DNA of 39,635 nt, from positions 1-39,635 of the forward strand of contig JAATGQ010000180.1 of the NCBI GenBank assembly GCA_015654595.1, read 5' to 3'. The notes beneath the pieces are model-generated. The model was not told the DNA's origin. It saw only the letters and a list, made by a program, of their open reading frames with translations, and ran no database searches. Positions 16,985-24,024 of the stretch are shown piece after piece (within the stretch, counting starts at the first letter, position 1; every line of letters starts with the position of its first letter). A program made the translations under genes and the position numbers. Source of the DNA: Chitinophagales bacterium. Its GTDB lineage: Bacteria; Bacteroidota; Bacteroidia; Chitinophagales; Chitinophagaceae.

Positions 16985-18180
16985 TGTCTGCCAATCCTCA
17001 TATCCGTTTTCTCCAGCGACGCCAGATCGATGAGCAGGCCTGGACCGACTGTATCCAGCGAAGCCCCGGCAGCCTCATCTATGCCCAATCCTGGTTTCTC
17101 GATGCGCTCAGCAATGGAAACTGGGGCGCCATAGTGCATCTCTCGCCCCCCCCCTCGTCACCGGCCGTCCCCTCGGCCCCCGAGCCATTCGCCACCGGCC
17201 CGTCAGCACGGCCCGCTGATCCCTCAGCCCCCAAGCCATTCGCCACCGACCCGTCAGCACGGCCTGCCGTCCCCTTAGCCCCCGCACCACCCGCTACCGG
17301 CCCATCAGCGCGGCCCGCTGATCCCTCAGAGCCATCTGCCACCGGCCCGTCAGCACGGCCCGCCGCCCTCGCAATGCGCGCCCAGTCCCGTTACACCGCC
17401 GTCATGCCCCTGATCTATAACCGCAAATTTGGCTTCAACTATCTCTACATGCCCAACTTCGTGCCGATGCTGGGCGTCTTTCACGAATCCAACCCCAACC
17501 CCGATGCCACGCCCTTCCTGGCGGCCATCCCAAAAAACTATAAATTATGGGAGATCGATCTTTCGGAAAACAATAAACTTTCCCCCGGCCCCTATCATAT
17601 CACTGAAAGAAAAAACTTCTGGCTCAACCTGTCCTCTCCCGGAGAGCAGCTGAAAAAAGACTACCGACGCCTCGCCCGCCGTATGCTCCAACGCGCGCAG
17701 CAACAAGGCCTGCAGGTCATCCGCAACGCCCCCGTCGAAACCGTCATCGACCAGTTCCGTCAGCACTACCAAAAGCAGATGCCCGATATCAGCAAGGATT
17801 TCTATAAAAGAATAACCAGCGCCAGCATATTAGCGCAAAAGGAAGGACAAACTGCTTCTTATCTCGCCCAGGCTCCCAACGGCGATATCCAGGGCTTCTA
17901 TTTGTTGTACAAAGACAAACGCTTCGTCTACTCCGTCCTCGGCGGAAGCACCGCTCAAGGTAAAGACAACGGAGCCTTTTATTTATTGACAGACGCCGCC
18001 ATCCAGGATCATAGCAACTCGCCGCGCATCTTTCGTTTCGAAGGCTCCGACCTGCCCGGCATCGCCTTCTTCAATGCCCAATTCGGGCCCCACCCCGTCT
18101 CCTATCATCATCTCCTCCTCAACCGCCTACCCGCCCCCTTCCGCTGGCTCAAACCCCGGCCGCCAGCGCCAGGAGCCTAA
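16984..18180 (+). CDS. FemAB/GNAT-like acyltransferase with a repetitive Pro/Ala/Ser insert
   Basis: 398 residues. The framework (WTDCIQRSPGSLIYAQSWFLDAL, FGFNYLYMPNFVPMLG, LKKDYRRLARRMLQRAQQQG, and the FYLLYKDKRFVYSVLGGST core) resembles the FemAB/BioF2-like branch of the acetyltransferase superfamily. These proteins transfer aminoacyl or acyl groups in cell-wall or surface-glycan synthesis. Residues about 54-135 are an extra low-complexity segment of 15-17-residue repeats placed between two strands of the fold (NWGAIVHL ... RYTAVMPLIY). The C-terminal codons contain the first copy of a 29-bp repeat (18130-18158), so the present C-terminus (ending PAPGA) may have been altered by insertion of the downstream TA cassette. 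Its stop overlaps the toxin stop on the other strand by three bases. Confidence 0.7.
   Translation: MSANPHIRFLQRRQIDEQAWTDCIQRSPGSLIYAQSWFLDALSNGNWGAIVHLSPPPSSPAVPSAPEPFATGPSARPADPSAPKPFATDPSARPAVPLAPAPPATGPSARPADPSEPSATGPSARPAALAMRAQSRYTAVMPLIYNRKFGFNYLYMPNFVPMLGVFHESNPNPDATPFLAAIPKNYKLWEIDLSENNKLSPGPYHITERKNFWLNLSSPGEQLKKDYRRLARRMLQRAQQQGLQVIRNAPVETVIDQFRQHYQKQMPDISKDFYKRITSASILAQKEGQTASYLAQAPNGDIQGFYLLYKDKRFVYSVLGGSTAQGKDNGAFYLLTDAAIQDHSNSPRIFRFEGSDLPGIAFFNAQFGPHPVSYHHLLLNRLPAPFRWLKPRPPAPGA
17183..17383 (+). repeat. In-frame tandem repeats (51, 51 and 45 bp spacing)
   Basis: The phrase encoding (P/A)ATGPSARPA recurs with the word GCCACCG or its variant starting at 17191, 17242, 17293 and 17338. 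The units encode 17, 17 and 15 residues with the shape PFATGPSARPADPSAPK. All spacings are multiples of three, so the reading frame is kept. Confidence 0.9.
18130..18158 (+). repeat. 29-bp direct repeat, left copy
   Basis: Identical over 29 bases to 18859-18887 (begins CCCGCCCCCTTCCGCTGG and ends AAACCCCG). This copy encodes residues PAPFRWLKP of the FemAB-like protein. Confidence 0.95.
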
Positions 18181-18611
18181 CTCCAGCCCTCATCCTCTAA
18201 TTTTTTTCCAAGGAGCATTTTAAAATCATCGATCTTAAAAACAAAAACTTTGGGAAATGGGATGTTTTTCAAAACAGAAAAATGAGCATCATGGCTGATC
18301 AGACAATCAGCCCCTGCTACAACATAACAGTCAACAAACTTATTATCGTCTGGATCGGAGATTAAATTCCATTTGAAATAAACCTGAACGCAATGAACAT
18401 TGGGAAGTTCTCTTAATGCCAAAAGAAAATTAGCAGCAACATTAACCGAATACTTAGACTTTAGAATTTCTTCATACTCAAGAAGAATTTCGTCGGTAAC
18501 GTACAAATCGATTTCTTCCTCGAGGAGCAGTTCGATCAACCAATGATGAACTGACTTAGTAGAAAGGGCTGAAACCAGGACATTCGTATCAATGACCGTC
18601 TTTATCTCCAT
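18177..18611 (-). CDS. PIN-domain toxin (putative ribonuclease) of a TA pair
   Basis: 144 residues from the ATG at 18611, which has GAGGG eight bases upstream; an in-frame start at 18629 has no such site. The PIN fold's acidic residues are visible: D8 (VIDTNVLVSAL), E45 (EILLEYEEIL), the D86-D89 cluster and D94 (SDPDDNKFVDC), and D108 (LISHDAHF). The SDPDDNKF block is characteristic of the PIN toxin group found beside small antitoxins. Such toxins cut RNA in a Mg-dependent way when not bound by antitoxin. The gene overlaps the antitoxin gene by 23 bases, the usual coupled order of antitoxin then toxin. Base use is AT-richer than in flanking genes, suggesting transfer. The target RNA is unknown. 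Confidence 0.88.
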   Translation of the reverse strand: MEIKTVIDTNVLVSALSTKSVHHWLIELLLEEEIDLYVTDEILLEYEEILKSKYSVNVAANFLLALRELPNVHCVQVYFKWNLISDPDDNKFVDCYVVAGADCLISHDAHFSVLKNIPFPKVFVFKIDDFKMLLGKKLEDEGWS

Positions 18612-18822
18612 AGGAACTACCCTCTTCATTTAACCACTGATCCATTGTGTCATTCGTATAGCCCTTTTCATCCCAGATCTGATCGGCTTCTCCAATGGCT
18701 TTGAAGGCAAAATACTTAGCAAGGTAACGTTTGATATGCAGCAGATCTTCCTCCGAAACATCGGAAGAGTAGACTTTTAACAGCTCTTGCTGGAGATTAC
18801 TTAAAGGTTGGGCAGCTGACAT
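18589..18822 (-). CDS. Antitoxin partner of the PIN toxin
   Basis: 77 residues from the ATG at 18822 (MSAAQPLSNLQQELLKVYS); a start at 18837 would lie upstream of the likely transcription start. It is a small acidic helical protein with the pattern LLKVYSSDVSEEDLLHIKRYLAKYF and a C-terminal MDQWLNEEG segment. This pattern recurs in antitoxins next to PIN toxins in Bacteroidota and Cyanobacteria. It has no clear DNA-binding motif such as ribbon-helix-helix. It would neutralise the toxin by direct binding. The promoter ends only about five bases before the ATG, so the mRNA is probably leaderless. Confidence 0.8.
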   Translation of the reverse strand: MSAAQPLSNLQQELLKVYSSDVSEEDLLHIKRYLAKYFAFKAIGEADQIWDEKGYTNDTMDQWLNEEGSSYGDKDGH

Positions 18823-18826
18823 GTAA

Positions 18827-18857
18827 CGAATATACAAAAAAAAGACGGCTCAGGCAA
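18827..18857 (-). promoter_or_regulatory. Promoter of the TA pair
   Basis: On the minus strand, TTG (18857-18855), 20 bases, then TATATTCG (18834-18827), one mismatch from TAnnTTTG. The same -7 octamer occurs at the ilv leader promoter. Expected transcription starts at or next to the antitoxin ATG. Confidence 0.6.
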
Positions 18858-18858
18858 G

Positions 18859-18887
18859 CCCGCCCCCTTCCGCTGGCTCAAACCCCG
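18859..18887 (+). repeat. 29-bp direct repeat, right copy
   Basis: A perfect copy of 18130-18158. Its last ten bases overlap the 3' end of ispD (stop at 18878-18880). Read on plus, it keeps the FemAB-like frame (PAPFRWLKP) and would run on to a stop at 18928-18930. Confidence 0.95.
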
Positions 18888-19555
18888 CCCAGCAAACTCT
18901 CCGCAATCACCAGGTCAATCGGAGTCGTAATCTTAATATTATTATCTTCCCCCTCGATCAGATGCACCGCTGTCCCCGACGCCTCCACCACTGTCGCCTC
19001 ATCCGTAAATCCCGGATGATAAGGCACACGGAAAGCCGGCAGCAACACCTCGCTCCGAAACGTCTGCGGCGTCTGCACAAGTCGTAAAGCCGATCGATCC
19101 ACAGGGCTGCTGATAGCCGCCTCCGTCCCCTCCACCCTCCTCACACTGTCCCTACAGGCAATAACCGGGATCGCCGACCCAAGCCCCGCAGCCTGCTCAA
19201 AACAACGTTGGATAAGCCGCGCACTCACCAGACAGCGAACGCCATCATGCACCGCCACCAGCGAATCCGGCGAAACAAGCTCCAGCCCATTGCGAACCGA
19301 CTCAAAACGCGTCAACCCACCCGATACCAGGCGGATACGCCCCGGATCACGCGTCACACGCGCCAGGCTAAGCCCCGTCTCAGTATGTTCTACAGGAAGA
19401 ACGAGGATGATCTGCAGATCCTCGTAAGCAGAAAGAAAAGTCTCCAATGTATACCAGAGAACCGCCCGGCCCTTGAGTAAAAGGAATTGCTTGGGTATAG
19501 CGGCGCCCATCCGGGAACCCGATCCGCCGGCGACGATAACGGCATATTTGTTCAT
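18878..19555 (-). CDS. ispD: 2-C-methyl-D-erythritol 4-phosphate cytidylyltransferase
   Basis: 225 residues from the ATG at 19555 (MNKYAVIVAGGSGSRMG); the longer frame to 19594 adds an unlikely extension. It makes CDP-methylerythritol from CTP and MEP, the third step of the non-mevalonate isoprenoid pathway, in the cytoplasm. Visible motifs are the nucleotide loop AGGSGSRMG, PKQFLLLKG, the VHDGVR segment, DEATVVEASG and the C-terminal IKITTPIDLVIAE. One small oddity is VHDGVRC where Pro usually follows the Arg. Its 3' end overlaps the right copy of the 29-bp repeat. The preceding gene, an isoaspartyl peptidase, ends 38 bases upstream on the same strand. Confidence 0.92.
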   Translation of the reverse strand: MNKYAVIVAGGSGSRMGAAIPKQFLLLKGRAVLWYTLETFLSAYEDLQIILVLPVEHTETGLSLARVTRDPGRIRLVSGGLTRFESVRNGLELVSPDSLVAVHDGVRCLVSARLIQRCFEQAAGLGSAIPVIACRDSVRRVEGTEAAISSPVDRSALRLVQTPQTFRSEVLLPAFRVPYHPGFTDEATVVEASGTAVHLIEGEDNNIKITTPIDLVIAESLLGGV

Positions 19556-19593
19556 GGCAGTAAAAGTATAAATAATGTACGCGTCAGCATACA

Positions 19594-20541
19594 TTATTTA
19601 TAGAGAGCTATCACCTCGCCCCCGTCACTATCCTTAAAGCCTCTGTACATCCCCTGACTATTAAATACAAGCGCCGCATTCCCTTCCTTGTCGACGCCGA
19701 TCATCCCGCCTTCGCCGCCAATAGCCATCAGCTTCTCATGCACTACGACCTCCATCGCCTGTTGAAGAGAAAGACCTTTGTATTCCATCAGGCAGCTGAC
19801 ATCATAAGCAGCTACCGCACGGATAAACATCTCGCCATGACCGGTACAGGAGATACCGCAGGTCTTGTTGTTGGCATAAGTGCCGGCGCCGATGACAGGG
19901 CTGTCACCGATACGGCCGTACTTCTTATTGGTCATACCGCCGGTGCTGGTGGCGGCTGCAATGTTTCCATTCTGGTCAAGCGCTACCGCGCCCACCGTAC
20001 CGAACTTCTTGTCACGCATCAGCTCTTCGAGGCGTTGATGCGTATGATCGAGTGAATAAGTATCCGAATCCCGAATAGCCTTCCACTGATCGTACCTGAA
20101 CTGCGAAAAGAAATACTCATCCGGCTCCAGCTTGATCCCCTGCTTGATCGCAAAATCATTCGCGCCTTTTCCGCTCAGAAAAACATGGTTGCTGTTGAGC
20201 ATCACTTCCGTCGCCAGCTCTATGGGATTTCGAACATTGCGTACGCCAGTTACAGCGCCCGCTTCCAGCGTCTTGCCATTCATGATGGCCGCATCCATCT
20301 CCTGGACGCCCCGCTTCGTAAAAACAGCACCGCGCCCCGCATTAAAAAGCATGTTATCTTCGAGTGTAACGATCGTCGCCTTGATAGCATTTATGGCAGA
20401 TCCCCCTTTCTCCAGCACGGCATAACCCGCATACATCGCCTCCTGTAATCCCTGCTGATAGGCTTCTTCCAGCTCCGGGGTCATATCTTCTTTCACAATG
20501 GTACCGGCGCCTCCATGGATGGCGAGAGTAAATTTGGGCAT
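19594..20541 (-). CDS. Isoaspartyl peptidase / L-asparaginase (Ntn hydrolase)
   Basis: 315 residues, close to the usual length. It starts with the family signature LAIHGGAGTI, and it has the autocleavage site G181-T182 (KKFGTVGAVAL), Thr182 becoming the N-terminal nucleophile of the beta subunit. The substrate-binding region STGGMTNKKYGRIGDSP and GTYANNKTCGISCTGHGE follow. It hydrolyses beta-aspartyl dipeptides from damaged proteins and, more weakly, asparagine. No signal peptide is seen, so the cytoplasmic form is likely. It lies upstream of ispD on the same strand and may share its transcript. No convincing promoter was found in the 224 bases upstream. Confidence 0.92.
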   Translation of the reverse strand: MPKFTLAIHGGAGTIVKEDMTPELEEAYQQGLQEAMYAGYAVLEKGGSAINAIKATIVTLEDNMLFNAGRGAVFTKRGVQEMDAAIMNGKTLEAGAVTGVRNVRNPIELATEVMLNSNHVFLSGKGANDFAIKQGIKLEPDEYFFSQFRYDQWKAIRDSDTYSLDHTHQRLEELMRDKKFGTVGAVALDQNGNIAAATSTGGMTNKKYGRIGDSPVIGAGTYANNKTCGISCTGHGEMFIRAVAAYDVSCLMEYKGLSLQQAMEVVVHEKLMAIGGEGGMIGVDKEGNAALVFNSQGMYRGFKDSDGGEVIALYK

Positions 20542-20765
20542 AGCGTATATTTAACTGGTTATCAGCCAGTAAAATTAGACTAAATCCCAACTGAAATTTT
20601 TGAAGATTTACCTGTAAACCTTGAATATACACTAACGTTGCCGGATATTTCTTCGAAAGTGATTAACGAAGTCAACACACACCGCCTGGTCATCTGTCGC
20701 CACGCCCCAACGCCCACCACAAGCCTCATCCATCCCCACGCCCACCGCGAGCCCATCCACGAAGT
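20542..20765. other. Intergenic spacer with C-rich low-complexity half
   Basis: The left half (20542-20640) is AT-rich and contains a small hairpin (ACTGG/CCAGT around 20555-20571). The right half (about 20690-20765) is a CCA/CGC-rich tract like the one at 7038-7290, here downstream of the minus-strand kinase gene. No gene seen. Confidence 0.5.
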
Positions 20766-21758
20766 CTACCGCGCCAGCAATCTCACGCACTCCTCCAGTA
20801 ACCGCGCCTTATCGATCGCAGCTGTCCCCACTTCCTCACAAACCAATCCCCCCGCAATATTCGCAACCTTCGCCATCAACGCCGCATCCCGCGTAGCCGC
20901 ATACACCAGCGAAGCCACCGCGATAACAGTGTCGCCGGCCCCCGACACATCAGCAATGTTCCGGATATGCGCAGGCACGATCTCCGCTTTCACATCATCC
21001 TCATAAAAAACGCCCTTCTCCGAAAGCGTAATAAATGAAAGATGATGCCCCATTTTCTCGGCCAGCAACCGATGCGCCTGGCGCAGCGAAGATAAGCCAG
21101 CCTCTTCCAGCAAAATGTTCAACCCTTCCCGCACTTCTTTCAGATTGGGCTTAAAGATCGTCACCCCCTCATAAGCAAAGAAATTCTTCTTCTTGGGATC
21201 GACAGCCGTCAACACATCGTGATGATGACAAAGCGCAATGGCTTCTCTTATCAGACGAGGAGTGAGCACTCCCTTATTATAATCTTCGAAAATGATGATC
21301 TGCGGCTTCTCCGACTCGATGTAACGGCGAAGACTGTCAAGCAGCTGGTCCTCCATAAGAGAAGAAAGATCAGTCGTCGTCTCAGAATCCAATCGCAGCA
21401 TCTGCTGATTACGGCCCATCACACGCGCCTTATTCGTGGTCACCCGATCATCGCTCTTCAACATCCACGAACAATCAATCCCGCTTCCCTTCAAAAGCCC
21501 TTCGAGAAGAACCCCATCCGTATCGTCCCCAATAACAGAGAAAACAGACACCTGCACATCCAGCGAAGCCAGGTTTAACGCCACATTTCCAGCACCGCCG
21601 ATACGAAGCTCCCGCTTCTCCAGCGCGACCACCGGCACCGGCGCCTCCGGCGAAATACGCTCTACATGCCCCCAGAGATAGGTGTCCAGCATTACATCTC
21701 CAATAACCCCCGCTTTTGTCTGCTTGAATTTCGAAAACAAATTCCTGAGATCCGTCAT
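20766..21758 (-). CDS. hldA: D-glycero-beta-D-manno-heptose-7-phosphate kinase (PfkB family)
   Basis: 330 residues from the ATG at 21758; the ATGA overlap with the upstream permease stop fixes this start. It is a ribokinase/PfkB fold. ISPEAPVPVV and GGAGNVALNLASLDV in the N-terminal half are typical of the RfaE1/HldE kinase domain, and the C-terminal DVSGAGDTVIAVASL holds the anion hole and catalytic Asp. It phosphorylates heptose-7-phosphate at C1 for ADP-heptose and LPS-core synthesis. The adenylyltransferase domain of fused HldE is absent. Other PfkB sugar kinases cannot be excluded, but the N-terminal match is good. Coupling to an amino-acid permease has no obvious metabolic meaning. Confidence 0.85.
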   Translation of the reverse strand: MTDLRNLFSKFKQTKAGVIGDVMLDTYLWGHVERISPEAPVPVVALEKRELRIGGAGNVALNLASLDVQVSVFSVIGDDTDGVLLEGLLKGSGIDCSWMLKSDDRVTTNKARVMGRNQQMLRLDSETTTDLSSLMEDQLLDSLRRYIESEKPQIIIFEDYNKGVLTPRLIREAIALCHHHDVLTAVDPKKKNFFAYEGVTIFKPNLKEVREGLNILLEEAGLSSLRQAHRLLAEKMGHHLSFITLSEKGVFYEDDVKAEIVPAHIRNIADVSGAGDTVIAVASLVYAATRDAALMAKVANIAGGLVCEEVGTAAIDKARLLEECVRLLAR

Positions 21759-23254
21759 GTTGTGGTTGGCTTTAATTCTTTCCTGGCTATAAAATACAAA
21801 GGTATGCCAAGCAGAACAATGATCAAACCGGCCAGCGCATAATCTGGCTTTTCCAGGATCAACGCCACACAAAAGACCAGCGCCAGAATTATATAAATGA
21901 TCGGCAGAACAGGATAAGCAAAGGCCTTATAAGGTCTTTCCAGGTCCGGCCGCTTCCTGCGAAGAATAAAGATCCCAAGGATCGTCAGCGCATAAAAGAA
22001 TACCACTACAAAAGAGATCATATCGAGCAGGTCGCCATAACGCCCCGACAGGCAAAGGATAGCCGCTACAACAGCCTGCGCCCACAACGCCCAGGCCGGA
22101 ACCCGATTCCCGTTCAATACGCCGGCCTTACGGAAGAACAACCCATCCTGCGCCATCGTATAATAGACACGCGCTCCTGCCAGGATAAGCCCATTATTAC
22201 AGCCAAAGGTCGAGATCATGATCATAACCGCGATAACACCAGTTCCGACAGGTCCAAAAATAACATTGGCCGCAGCTACCGCAACCCGATCCTGCGGCGC
22301 CGTTGCAATCCCCTTCAAAGGCATTACACTCACATACATCAGGTTCGCAGCCACATAAATGACCGTCACGATCAGCGTACCCAGGAAAAGACTCATCCCG
22401 ATATTACGCTTGGGATTTTTCATCTCCCCCGCGATAAACGTCACGTTGTTCCATGCATCACTGGAGAAAATAGAACCCGTCATAGAAGCCGCTATGGCGC
22501 CCAGGGCCATAATGCCAACAACAGGACTTGACAACAAATTCTCCGGTTTCACATCGCCGGAAGGCGCGGTCAGCCTGTGCATATCCCAGGCATCCGCCCA
22601 GTTGGCATGCCAGATACCCGCGTTCGCTCCCAGCAAAAAGCCAAAAACGATCAGCCCGAACAGCGAAACCTGCTTTACCACCGTAAATATCGTCTGTATC
22701 CGTTTGCCCGACTCGATCCCCTTCGTATTGATCCAGGTAAGGAACAGGATCAGCAGGATCGAAACAAGCTGCCCCGTATGAATATGTACGCCCAGGAATG
22801 AAAGGATAATATTGTCGTCGGTCATCTCCAGCCCATGGATAAAAGTACCCGCAAACTTCGAAAAGGCAACCCCTACCGCAGCGATCGTACCCGTCTGGAT
22901 GACCGAAAAAAAGCTCCAGCCATACAAAAAGCCCGTCAACGGATTATATGCCTCCTTAAGGTAAACATACTGGCCTCCCGCCTTGGGATACATTGCGCTA
23001 AGCTCGCCATAGCTAAGGGCGGCAGACAGGGTCATAAACCCCGTTATCAGCCAGACAAAGATCAGCCAGCCCGCACTCCCCACATTCCGGGTGATATCCG
23101 CGCTGACAATAAAGATCCCGGACCCGATCATCGACCCGGCAACGATCATCGTGCCGTCCAAAAGACCGAGAGTGGGCTTAAAAGTACTTTGAGTCTCTGT
23201 TCCCGATAGGACTCCGGGATCTGATGCGAGGGTAGTCTTGGTTGTATCTGCCAT
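21755..23254 (-). CDS. APC-family amino-acid permease
   Basis: 499 residues from the ATG at 23254 (MADTTKTTLAS); a start at 23314 would add a 20-residue hydrophobic lead that I think is untranslated. Twelve or so membrane helices are visible. The first half holds the family motif GTMIVAGSMIGSGIFIVSADI, then SYGELSAMYPKAGGQYVYLKEAY, as in the LAT/amino-acid transporter branch. It imports or exchanges amino acids across the inner membrane; substrate unknown. The kinase gene downstream overlaps it by four bases. Confidence 0.92.
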   Translation of the reverse strand: MADTTKTTLASDPGVLSGTETQSTFKPTLGLLDGTMIVAGSMIGSGIFIVSADITRNVGSAGWLIFVWLITGFMTLSAALSYGELSAMYPKAGGQYVYLKEAYNPLTGFLYGWSFFSVIQTGTIAAVGVAFSKFAGTFIHGLEMTDDNIILSFLGVHIHTGQLVSILLILFLTWINTKGIESGKRIQTIFTVVKQVSLFGLIVFGFLLGANAGIWHANWADAWDMHRLTAPSGDVKPENLLSSPVVGIMALGAIAASMTGSIFSSDAWNNVTFIAGEMKNPKRNIGMSLFLGTLIVTVIYVAANLMYVSVMPLKGIATAPQDRVAVAAANVIFGPVGTGVIAVMIMISTFGCNNGLILAGARVYYTMAQDGLFFRKAGVLNGNRVPAWALWAQAVVAAILCLSGRYGDLLDMISFVVVFFYALTILGIFILRRKRPDLERPYKAFAYPVLPIIYIILALVFCVALILEKPDYALAGLIIVLLGIPLYFIARKELKPTTT

Positions 23255-23337
23255 AGGAACCCAATTTAAGGTAAAAAACGACAAAAAGAAGCCGGACCTA
23301 CCAGGCCCGGCCACAATATCGAAACAAAAGGACGAAT

Positions 23338-23937
23338 TTATTGGGGGTTCTTCTTATACTCCGCATTCAGCCCATCGATAACATCGTTGGAAATATTGAG
23401 CAGGCTATCCTTGGTAAGGATGATCGACCCGCTATGATCGTACTGAAAAATATAAGAATAGTGCTTGTCCTTGTTATAGCTTTTTAAGAACTCCTCGATA
23501 CGCGAACGCAGCTTGGTCCGGTATTCCTCCTGGTTCTTGTACAATCCTTGTTCAAGCGTTTGCTTCTGCTGCGCAAATTCCTGCTGCAGATTCTGATACT
23601 GCGCCTGCGCCTGTTCCGCTTCCGCCTGCGTCATATTATTGCCCTTTGCACGCCAGTAATCCATCTTCTTCTGGTTTTCCCTGTCGAGACTGCTCAGCTG
23701 CATATTGACATTATTCTCCTGATCCCTCAGCTTGCCTATGACAAACTTATAATATTCATAATGCGCCTGCAGCGAATCCATATCGAAATACGCGATCTTG
23801 AATGTATTCACAGGGCCAACATTCTTGTCAGCAGCCTCTTGTTTCTTCAGCTCCTTGATCTCATGCGCCTGAAAAAAGTAGATGCCGCCGGCTAAAGCAA
23901 TAGCAACAATACTGAGAATGGTAGAAATGTTCTTCAT
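23338..23937 (-). CDS. OmpH/Skp-like periplasmic chaperone family protein
   Basis: 199 residues from the ATG at 23937 (MKNISTILSIVAIALAGG); the frame upstream to 23997 is the rpoC terminator region. It has an N-terminal hydrophobic signal or anchor (residues 4-22). A long Gln/Glu/Lys-rich coiled coil follows (QAEAEQAQAQYQNLQQEFAQ), then the C-terminal half with KDKHYSYIFQYD, a typical OmpH-family ending. Skp-like proteins hold outer-membrane proteins unfolded in the periplasm. Here the uncleaved-looking N-terminus may keep it membrane-bound. It directly follows the rpoC terminator. Confidence 0.82.
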   Translation of the reverse strand: MKNISTILSIVAIALAGGIYFFQAHEIKELKKQEAADKNVGPVNTFKIAYFDMDSLQAHYEYYKFVIGKLRDQENNVNMQLSSLDRENQKKMDYWRAKGNNMTQAEAEQAQAQYQNLQQEFAQQKQTLEQGLYKNQEEYRTKLRSRIEEFLKSYNKDKHYSYIFQYDHSGSIILTKDSLLNISNDVIDGLNAEYKKNPQ

Positions 23938-23953
23938 AATATCCGCGAATATA

Positions 23954-23985
23954 AAAAAGAAGGGGGCACAAACCCCCTTCTTTTT
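23954..23985 (-). terminator. rpoC terminator
   Basis: A perfect 13-bp stem (AAAAAGAAGGGGG paired with CCCCCTTCTTTTT) with a six-base loop. It lies 40 bases beyond the rpoC stop and is followed by a T-run on the minus strand. A TATATTCG octamer (23953-23946) sits right after it and could serve the OmpH-like gene, but no properly spaced TTG is seen. Confidence 0.9.
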
Positions 23986-24024
23986 ATTTTTTAACATTAT
24001 TGATAAGCTTAAGATCTTCTTAAA

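Larger units (their letters stand above)
18130..18858. mobile_element. Putative non-autonomous toxin-antitoxin cassette bounded by 29-bp direct repeats
   Basis: The segment from the first repeat copy to the base before the second is 729 bases. It holds only the PIN toxin and its antitoxin, is clearly more AT-rich than both neighbours, and lies between the 3' ends of two converging chromosomal genes. No integrase or transposase is inside. The boundaries are defined by the perfect 29-bp repeats; movement itself is inferred. Confidence 0.55.

Noticed and set aside
18130..18887. A classical insertion sequence
   Set aside because: No transposase, no terminal inverted repeats seen; only direct repeats around a TA pair.
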